A stretch of DNA of 10,216 nucleotides from Phoronis ovalis (lineage: Eukaryota > Phoronida > Phoronidae): assembly GCA_028565635.1 (NCBI GenBank), contig JAOXYB010066345.1, positions 1 through 10,216 of the forward strand, written 5' to 3'. The notes under the pieces were generated by a model, which made no database searches, was not told the DNA's origin, and saw nothing but the letters and a program-made list of their open reading frames with translations. Below are positions 1-9,100 of the stretch, one piece after another. A program made the position numbers and the translations under genes. Position 1 is the stretch's first letter. Each line of letters opens with the position of its first letter.

Positions 1-8
1 TATATAAA

Positions 9-35
9 ACAGGATCGAGATCATGTCGATCCTGT
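9..35. repeat. Perfect 10-bp hairpin
   Basis: ACAGGATCGA (9-18) and TCGATCCTGT (26-35) pair perfectly around a 7-base loop, GATCATG. It lies near the window edge, so it could be the end of a longer inverted-repeat element. Confidence 0.6.
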
Positions 36-729
36 CATCACTATCTGCTTAGCATCACGTGCTTGAAATTAGTTAAATCTGTTTAGTTGTAAGGATGTTA
101 ATGTTCACCATTAGGATATATAATAATCAATGCAATTGTTTTTTAGTAATTATCTATGCAATAACTTAAAGCTAGATATGTTAAGAAATAGCAAGATTTA
201 AAAAGTGCAAAAAGAAAATTAAGTAAACTTAAATACGTGCACCACATCAGACGCTGCCAAGCCTAGTCGATATATTTTAGAAACAAAATACAATTAACAA
301 GGAAAACTTCATTTTGTAACTAGCAGGTTGTTACATAGGTCAATGTTGTACTCGGAACATTTAACAAATATTATTATTTGGAAACATATGTTCCTTTTCT
401 ATATGCTAGAAAAATTAGGCTGGACATAAAAGTCAAGATATTGATCCCCACTAGCTACTACATTTAAGGTCACTGCTGGCTATTATGAATTATGATTAAG
501 ATGTGACTTACTTAGTAATGTCGCCTTACATAACCTTGATGAAGAACAGGATTAATAAAAAAAACTTCATCCTTTATACGTATAGTCCTATCTCAAAATT
601 CCGGTGACAATTCATTAACATTAAGACATAAAACATACAGCAGCGTTAAGAAACCTGAACATGTAAGTATATGTACCCGTATAATTTCACCATTTTACAT
701 TTCCTATCTTAAAAGATTCACCTTTTTAG
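36..729. other. AT-rich noncoding stretch
   Basis: I see no convincing gene here. It holds scattered stop codons in all frames, plus the possible small exon at 642-663 described with the candidate terminal exon. It may be intron of that gene if the gene exists. Confidence 0.5.
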
Positions 730-834
730 GTTGAACGTCTGGCATTAGTAAATCCACATGATGATGTTCAGTATTCTCCGAGACCGCAGCCGGAATTAAA
801 GAAAACCATAGGATATTTAAAAACAGAAAATTGA
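730..834 (+). CDS. Candidate terminal exon of an unidentified plus-strand gene
   Basis: After a T-rich acceptor (CACCTTTTTAG, ending 729) one frame stays open for 34 codons to TGA at 832-834; the other two frames stop at once. The peptide starts VERLALVNPHDDVQYSPRPQ and ends LKTEN. It has mixed, protein-like composition and a local rise in GC. An AATAAA follows at 981-986. A possible small upstream exon, 642-663, has CAG before it and GTAAGT after it and would add SVKKPEH in frame, but implies a very short intron of 66 bases. I do not recognise the protein. A 34-codon frame can arise by chance, so this is only a candidate. Confidence 0.3.
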   Translation, partial: VERLALVNPHDDVQYSPRPQPELKKTIGYLKTEN

Positions 835-980
835 ACATCTCTCTCTTTTAAAATTCCTTATAAAACACCTGGACAACGTAATTAGTATGGTACAGTAATT
901 GTACACATGCTTAGACATAGCATAAATTGGCGAAAAGAGGTTAGCTATATATAATCATAAAGAGCTATCCCCTATTTTTA

Positions 981-986
981 AATAAA
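981..986 (+). promoter_or_regulatory. Candidate poly(A) signal AATAAA
   Basis: This lies about 147 bases past the stop of the candidate exon at 730-834, a normal distance for a 3' UTR. Its value depends on that exon being real. Confidence 0.25.
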
Positions 987-2480
987 TCATCAATATTTAT
1001 CTGTTTAAGCTGTAATTTATCCATTTATTTATAAAAACTGCTGGTTACTTTCCTTGCCGCATTATCTTTCCTGCATGTTTCGCTAATATATATCAGTAAT
1101 TATTTATTGATGTAGAAAAAGACTAGTCTTAATGAAAATATTACTTGCAAAAATACTGATGACAATTTTGCAGCTGAAAGCAACCACAGAGTGAACAACA
1201 AGCATATGTGTTAACTTTAGATACTGTTGTTACCAGCCGCAAGAGGACAGTGTGAGAGCCACTGAAGCTCGATGAAAGACTTAAATTATTAACTTTCTTG
1301 TCTCAGTTGCTTTCCTATAAATACCACTTTTCTATTTATATTGCTTTATATATGATTCTAAAACCTAAATTTGGCTATCCCAATTCACGAAAAGATGAAA
1401 ACACAGGTATCACATATTCTGAAGGTTATAAGGCCAACACTATATCTATTGCCAGCAATATTTTATTGAGATATTAGGAAACTTTGTTTTAACTGGAACC
1501 CAATAAATGTAGAAACTTTGTCATATTTGCATGATGGAATGAAATTGAGCTTTCCCATTCCTTGAAAGAAATTATAAATATTATTTGTTTTTAAGTTGCA
1601 TTTCCATTTCAAGACAAAATATAATTTAGGCTTTGCATATTGTACAATTATACTATTTGTAAGTATGCATGCAAAAACATTGTATTCTTTTAGTTATTTT
1701 GTTTTTAATTCGGTTTCTGCGAGAAAAGCTAAATGTTGCATTTTGCGAATTGAATTATCTAAAAAAAATCACATACTTTTACCATTTGTGCACTTAAAGA
1801 TCCGAAGAAAACTGTTAAGTGACAAAGTTATCTATGATGGTTAATTTAATTTGAAATTGTAAAAATCTGAAGAAGGTAAGTGGTTGTTCACTTTTGTGCG
1901 AACCCATTTTTAGGGGCAACACTTCTTTGGTATAAAAACGAATTTTCACACTAAATCGGATGTTTTTATTTCTGAAATTTTTCGTTTGAATTCAAAATTA
2001 GAATTATTTGTCAGGATTCCTACACCTAAGTTACAAACTGGAATAAAAAAAAATCCAATCTGGTGTTACTTAAATAATATTAATCAGATGACGCCGGAAA
2101 AATATTTTTCATTAATTTTCTAATATGTTTTATGCTCACTTGAAACGTCTCTCATGTTCAAAATTGTCATGTTGTTGTGAAATGAACTTTGTTTCTCTGA
2201 ATGTTAACTTTTTAGAAGTGAAACAAGCCAAATACGACAGAGCCACTGCTCTGCATAAAGCTTTAGCTTTGAATATCAAGGAGTAATACATTATTACCTC
2301 GTTTTCAAGTAAAAATGATGAATTGTCAACTATTTTACAGTGTACAAAGGTGATATACAATGCAATAATGATAAAGTTTTAACGCTTGCTTAAGAATTTA
2401 TTTCTTTAATGATGTACACAAAAATGTATGTTGCTTCATTATTATAGATTTGTATCCTTAAAAGGAAATTTGATTACGTA
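987..2480. other. AT-rich intergenic DNA without recognised genes
   Basis: Open frames at 1596-1844 (plus) and 2136-2360 (minus) have low-complexity, AT-driven amino acid content and no family motifs. A short stretch after CCAG at 1236 is open for 12 codons and has exon-like composition, but too little to call. No repeats or RNA genes are seen. Confidence 0.5.
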
Positions 2481-2775
2481 GTGCTCGGTGGAGCAGTGGT
2501 TACCACGTCCGGCGGCACCTGGCATGTCAAAGGTCCCGGGTTCGATCCTGGGCTTGTACATGCCTTTCAAGGTAATAAAAATTACAGTAGGGACTGGGTT
2601 TCCATCATGGCTCGGATGACTATGTAAAATGGCGGTCCCGTCTCTGTGAGGTCTATCTCTCAGGGACGTTAAAGAACGACTACTGACGTCGGTATTTGAC
2701 CATCAGTTAGTCCCGTTGCCTCGATGCCAGTATTGGTTGTGGACAGATACAGATACAGGTATACAAATAAGAATT
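2481..2775 (+). mobile_element. tRNA-derived SINE
   Basis: The head resembles a tRNA gene promoter: an A-box-like TGGAGCAGTGG at 2489-2499 and a strong B box, GGGTTCGATCC, at 2538-2548 within a paired T-arm (cccgg/ctggg). The spacing of about 49 bases suggests a long-variable-arm ancestor such as Leu or Ser. An unrelated body follows (with GGGACGTTAAAGAACGAC near 2663-2680, of a kind I associate with marine invertebrate SINEs), then a short-repeat tail of GATACA/ATACA. GC content is clearly above the flanks. No clear target duplication is seen. Confidence 0.8.
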
Positions 2776-2813
2776 TCAATGTACTTTTTGTTGCCGTTAC
2801 GCGGCTAACAATT

Positions 2814-3695
2814 TTCATTACCCTGGATCAAAAGGTACTCAACTTTTAGAAATATAAATTTTAGGTTAGTGTTGGTCCTTGGTGGTATCTTTGCTCATTA
2901 TTATGTAACCTATTAAACATAATTTTTCAGTTAAACTGCACACCGTGTTTCATTACTCTATCATACAGACTACTTGAGATATAAACAAAAACGTAAACTT
3001 TACTTGGCGGCCCCTGGTGATGATATCGTCAGCTTTTCCACAACCAATTAAAATAATATTGTTCAGTCAACCAGCCCATCGAGTTTCATTACTCTGGCAT
3101 AAAAACTACTCAAGTTAAAATTAAAAAAGCACACCTTCACATGGCGGCCCTGGTGGAGATCTTGTCAACTATTATGTAACCAATTAAGGTAAACTTGTTC
3201 CATTATCCTGCCCACCGAGTTTCATAACTCTAGCTCAAAAAGTGCTGAATTATAAACTACAACCTAACTTTCATATGGCAGTCGCTGGTGGTGACCTTGT
3301 CAACCATTACGTAACCGTTTAAAAAAAATTATTCAGTTAACCAGCCCACAGTGTTTCAATGCTCTAACATAAAGACTGCTCGATTTACAATCAAAAACGT
3401 AAACCTTTATTTGGCGGCCCCTGGTGTTGCCCTTGTCACTATTACGTAACAAATTAAAAGGATATCATTCAGTTAACTTATCCACCAAGTACTCCATCAA
3501 CAAAATTATGGGAATTTAAATAACAGAAATTTTAATCTGCCGGAGGCGGCCCTTGTTCAGTATTACGTAACTAATTGAAAGATAATTATTCATTTAACCT
3601 GTCCATCAATTTTCATTACCATAACTCAATTAAAGCATTAAATAAAACAATTTAAACCTATGTGCCGGATCACTGGGTACAATGGGGCGTCCCTT
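2814..3695. repeat. Satellite-like tandem array, about 135-bp unit, six to seven diverged copies
   Basis: Units start near 2814, 2949, 3085, 3221, 3355, 3489 and 3612, giving periods of 135, 136, 136, 134, 134 and 123. Shared landmarks in order are TTCATTACTCT with CTCAA after it, GGCGGCCCCTGGTG (near 3006, 3143, 3277, 3413 and 3545, weaker at 2873), ATTACGTAAC followed by AATTAAA, and TTCAGTTAACCAGCCCACC. Units differ by many substitutions and small indels, so the array is old. The sixth unit lost its first landmark and the last is partial. It begins about 40 bases after the SINE tail. No unit holds an open frame. Confidence 0.9.
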
Positions 3696-4375
3696 CTCAT
3701 TTCTCTATGTTAACTACTAATACGTTATTGAGCTTTTTAAAATAATAATGATGTTTTGATGCATATTTATATCATGATTGTTTGACTACTAAACTGTTCC
3801 TGTGCATTATATTGTTTAGTTTACAAAGATGAAAATTATATTAATGCCCACCCTTAAAAGACGGCCATCGTTAGCAACTGGAACATAGTTGATTACTTAT
3901 TCCTTATTAGAAACTGTGCTATTGTAAAATGTCACAGGGTTTTAGAAGAAACGGGTCATCAGTATTCCGTAGAAATGATACTCGTAGGTACATTGAGACA
4001 CAGCATTGAAGTTGTTTTTTCTGCACATAGCAAGTGCGCGTAATGTACTCGTTTTATAAACGCCATACCAGTTGAACAGTTAGATAGACCCCATACTTTA
4101 AGTAGACACCTTATTAATCGGTTATCCCAGTAACTTTGTAATATAAAAACACACCTAAGGCGTCTATTTGTGAAAATGAGACATATAAAACGGAATGCAT
4201 GGAGACACAGCTGATTTTTTATAGGTTAACATTTTCTGTTCCTTACTTGTCAACCTTGTTTCTATTTGCAGTTAAAGAGGCATGCTAGGTTAGTAGATTG
4301 AAGTTCTGTGAATGATTGTTGGACCTCACAGAGCCAACTCGAGAATTAGCAATTTCAATTTCGGAGGGAAAACTG

Positions 4376-4480
4376 CATCATTTGTACGTACATGTATACT
4401 CTGGAAAAGTCTGTCACCATCTTTATTTCCATACTGTTTCATGCAAGTTTTGCCATATCATATATATTCATACGTCAAAG
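4376..4480 (+). repeat. 39-bp tandem repeat, about 2.7 copies
   Basis: 4376-4414, 4415-4453 and 4454-4480 are diverged 39-base units, most easily seen in one plus-strand frame as HHLYVHVYSGKVC, HHLYFHTVSCKFC and HIIYIHTSK. That frame has a stop just before 4316 and no ATG, so a coding role is doubtful. Confidence 0.55.
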
Positions 4481-5859
4481 TTAACAGCTGACTTTTATTG
4501 AGATATGCTCATCTAAATGTGTTACCTTTTATCAATAAAATGTTGCCATTACGCATTCTTTTGAAAATCACAGACGGAGAATCACAACTTTATCATGCAC
4601 AAAAGAATCCAATTTTTTAATAAAAAAGGCTCAAATATCAATAATAAGACAGCAAGGAAACAACATAACATCGAAAATGGGTAATTTTAATTAAAATATA
4701 ATGTTGACTTTAAAATCTAAGGATTTTAGTATATTGATTTCCCAGTGACTTCGAATTATCTCTGTTCAATTAGATATTAAATATTTGGTTAGCCTCTTTT
4801 CTTCCAATTCTAAGAATATTATTTGCTGGACCATAGACAGAATTATGGCAAGATTCAGCAATCAAAATCTGAAACCCCAGTGTGATGGACATATGTTCAA
4901 AATATATAACTTCTGTTGTAATACCTCGATCAACAGCAACTTGCCATATAGCTAGGATACTCTTATCGAAATGATTTGCTGTTATGTCTGAATGCTAACA
5001 TTTCTTTCCGTGTTAAATTGTATACATATTTGAAAAACTTTAGTGAAGTGTTTGCAGTCAACATCTAATTAACATCATTTTTAACATATCTTTCCGACTA
5101 TTAATAATCTCTGACACTAGATTTAGTACTCCGGTGTTGCGTATACTAAAATACGAACAGTATATTTTTTTCATAAGTAGGTATTTTTTTCTTGATAATT
5201 ATTATTAAGAGAGAGGAAAAGTATTGACTCTTAATATGTACTTTCCACAAATGTATAAATTTATATTACCTTAAATTTTGATTACTTTGGAGACACATTA
5301 TAACATTTGTTCTCGGATAAAAACTACTGCAACTTTTCGAGAAACGCTTTGCTTTTGATGCATATTGATTCTCTACCATAATGATACTGTATTGAATAAA
5401 CAGTGCACGTGGTCGTTAAATCCATATGCAATTAAAGTTATCCATATACCAGTGCCTACTTTTGAAAAAAAAATGGAAAAACATTTGATTTATATATTAA
5501 AATTATATAATTTGTATTCGTACTTTAGTACTCGTAGCACCAAAGTACTGATGTTAGATTGGCGATATTAATAGTCCAAGTAACTATATTTTAAAAGGAA
5601 TTTATTTAGATTTTCACTGAATAAACTTTACACTGTGGTTTCCACTCATGTTGTTGTCACGTATATTTATTTGTATCTGTTTCCTCTAAATTACGCATAA
5701 ATCATGAATTACTAAGACGAAACAATTCCGTTTCAAAAAGAAACATTTATACCTAACGAAATATCTTTGCAAAGCCAAAGTTATAAATGACAAGGTGACA
5801 AAAGTTAATTGATTTTTTTCAACGATGTTTCTTGCAAAATAGTGTATGCAGAATAACTA

Positions 5860-5865
5860 TTTATT
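5860..5865 (-). promoter_or_regulatory. Candidate poly(A) signal AATAAA for PHM
   Basis: This is a minus-strand AATAAA about 246 bases past the PHM stop, a more usual distance than the copy overlapping the stop. AATAAA arises often by chance in DNA this AT-rich, so the call rests on position alone. Confidence 0.3.
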
Positions 5866-6106
5866 TTGACAAACGAAATTATGAGAAATGCTTTATCAAA
5901 ATTACAAGATATGCTAATTTATTAATAGTTCAGTGTTTTGTCAAAATAGGTTTTAAAGCAATCAATGTGCTGATTTCAAATGCATGTGTTCAATGCGTTC
6001 GAAGAAATCAAAACCGTATTTTATAAGTTGATAACCGTTTTAGTCAAGATAAATAAGACACAGCCACTTGTGAGTTATTTCCAGATTTGTCAGCAGCTCA
6101 TCACCG

Positions 6107-6112
6107 TTTATT
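6107..6112 (-). promoter_or_regulatory. AATAAA overlapping the PHM stop codon
   Basis: On the minus strand the last codons run TTT TAA TAA A, so a canonical AATAAA overlaps the stop. If used, the 3' UTR would be only a few tens of bases. Another AATAAA at 5865-5860 would give a UTR of about 250 bases. The sequence does not show which is used. Confidence 0.3.
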
Positions 6113-6176
6113 AAAACTCATCGTCTAAGTCGAGTTGCTCGTTCAGATTTCTTGTGTACAACGTATCTGCTATTGC
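6111..6176 (-). CDS. PHM: PHM visible exon 9, C-terminus and stop
   Basis: This exon begins in phase 0 after acceptor ATTTTAG. It encodes 21 residues, AIADTLYTRN then an acidic end DLDDEF, and stops at TAA (6113-6111). The acidic composition continues that of exon 8, and the frame would be broken by any other acceptor nearby. It closes the protein without a PAL domain or transmembrane helix. An alternative 3' exon giving a longer protein cannot be excluded, but nothing like one is visible down to position 1. Confidence 0.82.
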   Translation of the reverse strand, partial: AIADTLYTRNLNEQLDLDDEF

Positions 6177-9100
6177 CTAAAATAGAAAAAGAGAACTTCA
6201 AAAAATCGTTTCCTGTTTTTGTTACAGTAGCAATAAATGCATCAAAAAATGTTTTGTTACACATTGGACGGATAGTAAAGGTTAAACAATGTTGTCATTT
6301 TGTTCTTTACTTTATTCAGGATTAGTTTTAATGAGTACTTACGTCATTGTCCAACATTTTGTCGTCATAGAGGCTTCTCTCGCTCGCCTGTAAGTCTTTT
6401 AACATCATTTTGATATTATCATCATCTGAAACCCGATCATCATCTATATCCCGACCATCATCTGCATCCCGCTGTCTATCCGTCTTTGCAAAATATTCAC
6501 CTGTATCTAGAATTATAAATATTCACCTGTATCTATAACTATAAATATTCACTGTATCTACAATTGAAGAATAGCATCAATAAGCTTCATGACAATATAT
6601 GCAAGAACTTTTAGTACAGAACTAAATAAATATTTGTTAATGGTAGATACCGTTTACTATTAGTTTACAGCTTTAAGCTGATTGCTGATTCGAAGGCAGG
6701 GGTGTAAATATGTCCCCAATCTTTCCAGATTACTGTCCAAAGCAATCTATATATACAAACATGTGAAAGAAGAATAGTCAAAAGCACTATTCAAACCTGG
6801 CAAGACGCTGGCGCTCTTGGGAACTTGACTGGCATTTAGCCCTTTGAAATCATGGAAGAACCACTCAGGGGGCCCTGCACTCGGGCAAAAATTATCTTTT
6901 AAAGTATCGTCTCCATCAATGTAATACATTAGGTAGAAAATGCACATCTCGTCATTTTGCGTATAGCTGAAAATAAATGTATAATAAAATGAATATCACA
7001 GGTACGTTTCAACCGAAAGCAGAAGGGCAGATGCGTACTACACGCAGTGCATAGTCAGTTTGCAAGCAGGTTTCTCAACCCTATGACAATAATCAGTAAA
7101 CTATATAACAAAAACGCACCCGATATAAACGGTAGTGTTGCCATCATTCTTCATAGTACACCTCATAGCCACGATGTCGTTCTTCTTTATGGTCATATTT
7201 GTGGACACTGGATAAAACATTTGAGGTTTCTGAGAAGAACGTCTCCCAATTTCTGTCCACTTCCCATCTCTGACCCGATAAGCAGAATTAAGGACTCCTA
7301 TTGAAAGTAAAATCAATTCACTATTCACGTTTTACAGAAAGCAAATAATACATTTCTTTATTAATTTCGTATCATTAAATGCATCAACATTAAGTTTACA
7401 AGTTTATTCAATGATACGATCTATATTCCATCCACATGTAAACATATAGTCCGCTACAAGTACGGTAATAAACATTGATCAACTTCATGATACATATAAT
7501 TGTGTTAATTATTAAATAGCAGCGCACGTGTTATTAAATAGCACTTGATTACTTTAAACGTACCGCGCTTGTGAGAATGCACCCTATATGCAAACGGCTG
7601 AAACACTTTGTCTTCATCAATACGGCACGCTGTTTCAAAGTATTCTGAAATGACAACAGACACGCGTATTTTATTTCATATAATGACTTCAAGTTAATCG
7701 ATGACTAGCACTATGGTACCTGCAAAAGTTATATTGTTATAGCATGTACAAGCGTAATATGAGAGCAGTATTATCAGAATGTAGTTTTTTGTCCTGATCA
7801 AAAGATTCACGATTAGCGTAATTACTCACTTTAAAGAAAGTTCGATACATACCCACTGAATTGGGTGGTAGCATCCCACCTGTAATAAGGATGTAAATGC
7901 CGGCACGTTTTGGTTGAGAGTTTGTTGTTACTTCGAGGGTTATACCAGAGTGGTCTTTTCCATTAACTAAAAATGTGTACTTTTTTAGAATCTTAACTTT
8001 GATGTACTAAAAGTTTTCTTTTAATTTTCCTAATAAATACATTTTCTGCAGGCACAAGTGTATGAATGTAGCCATTTTTTGGGATGCTTGACATTCAAAA
8101 CTCAGTAATCAGTGCAAATCTATTTTCAAAAGGCAATCGAGTAATGCTGTTGCTTGCTCCGACCGGTTAAGTTGTCAGCTAGTAGATATATAGCCCGTTG
8201 AGCGTCATCCGGTAGACGCGCTACCAAATGAGACGTCACAGGTCAAAGGTCATGTCATGACCTCTGCGCTACCGGAAATATTTCAATTCCCGCCAATTTT
8301 AACGGTTTTGGCGCGCGTAATATAACGGTTTTAAAAACCGTTGGATTTTGGCGCCAATTTTTCAATTGTTTATAATTTCCGTTATATTAAAGCTAGACCA
8401 ATGAAATTTGATTCGTAATTAAATGTTGCTATGATTTTTAAATTACATATCAATAACATCATCTTGCAACCAGGTGGTGTGTTTTGGCGCCATTTCTTAT
8501 TTTACTAATAACTTCTATTGTATTAATGGTACCTTATTGAAATTTAGTATGCAAAGTAATGCCAATCATTTTTTTTTAAATTATGAAAGCAATAACATTA
8601 TCTTGCCACCAGGTGGCGTATTTTGCTGCCATTTCTTATTTTACGGATGACGCTCAACGGGCTATATATCTACTTCAGCTTGTTATTAGATATTCTGTTG
8701 GAACAATTGTTTGGTCGGGAGAATAGAATTATGCAGACATATATATGTACCTTACAGCTGAACTGCTCACCTGGCTCAAGAAAATTGTGGACATCCTTGT
8801 AGTGTACTTGAATGACAATATATTCCACAGATGTACCTGGACCGACTTTAAAACCAACACCTTCGGGTAAGTGCAATGTGGGAGCATCCAATCCCCATCC
8901 GTATATAAGCTGTGGGACTCCCCGACATATATGACCCAGTTTGTACTGTACATCTTGTGGATCACTAGAAGACATTTCTCCACAATTCCTAGAACACCAA
9001 AACGTATACATGTGTATGTGCTTGGATACTGGCAAAGTTGATATTCTAAACAAAGACACTCTAGGCATTGTTTACAATAAGAATGATTACTAACCAAACG

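Larger units (their letters stand above)
3696..6106. other. AT-rich intergenic DNA between the satellite array and the PHM 3' end
   Basis: Apart from the 39-bp repeat and candidate poly(A) signals, nothing is recognised. A 26-codon ATG frame at 3929-4009 (starting MSQGFRRNGSS) sits in a less AT-rich patch but has no support. The right end probably includes the PHM 3' UTR. Confidence 0.5.
8181..8674. mobile_element. 494-bp non-autonomous DNA transposon (MITE-like) with 31-bp perfect TIRs
   Basis: 8181-8211 (starting AGTAGATATATAGCCCGTTG) and 8644-8674 are perfect inverted repeats of 31 bp. TCAGCT lies directly outside both ends (8175-8180 and 8675-8680) and looks like a 6-bp target-site duplication. 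There is no coding capacity. Inside, a unit of about 139 bp is present twice (about 8397-8507 and 8536-8644, both with CAGGTGG and CATTTCTTATTTTAC). The left third is GC-rich, unlike its surroundings. It sits in the PHM intron between exons 4 and 3. The exact superfamily is not clear; 5'-AG ends with a 6-bp duplication are also known for Polinton/Maverick elements. Confidence 0.9.

Noticed and set aside
1236-1274. Possible 12-codon terminal exon after CCAG
   Set aside because: Too short to tell from chance, and no close upstream exon found.
1596-1844. Plus-strand 82-codon open frame
   Set aside because: AT-driven composition rich in Phe, Lys and Tyr, no motifs, no splice or poly(A) context.
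2136-2360. Minus-strand 74-codon open frame
   Set aside because: No family motif and no gene context; length is expected by chance in this much AT-rich DNA.
2481-2560. A functional tRNA gene
   Set aside because: The B box and T-arm are good but no complete cloverleaf with a matching acceptor stem can be drawn, and an unrelated body and tail follow, as in a SINE.
2814-3695. CRISPR array
   Set aside because: Units of about 135 bp are contiguous, diverged and without unique spacers, in eukaryotic DNA.
3929-4009. ATG frame of 26 codons in a less AT-rich patch
   Set aside because: Too short, no recognised motif, no conserved context visible.
5365-6026. Plus-strand open frames at 5365-5571 and 5832-6026
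   Set aside because: Low-complexity, AT-driven peptides near the PHM 3' end with no supporting signals.
1-6110. A PAL domain downstream of PHM on the minus strand
   Set aside because: No exon resembling the lyase beta-propeller repeats was found, and the frame ends in a stop at 6111.
7047-7304. Plus-strand 85-codon open frame
   Set aside because: It lies opposite PHM exon 6, which has clear homology, so this is an antisense shadow.
8670-9097. Two long overlapping minus-strand open frames read as whole genes
   Set aside because: One is PHM exon 3 with intron on both sides; the other is a frame shadow of it. Splice sites and PHM homology define the exon as 8988-8771.
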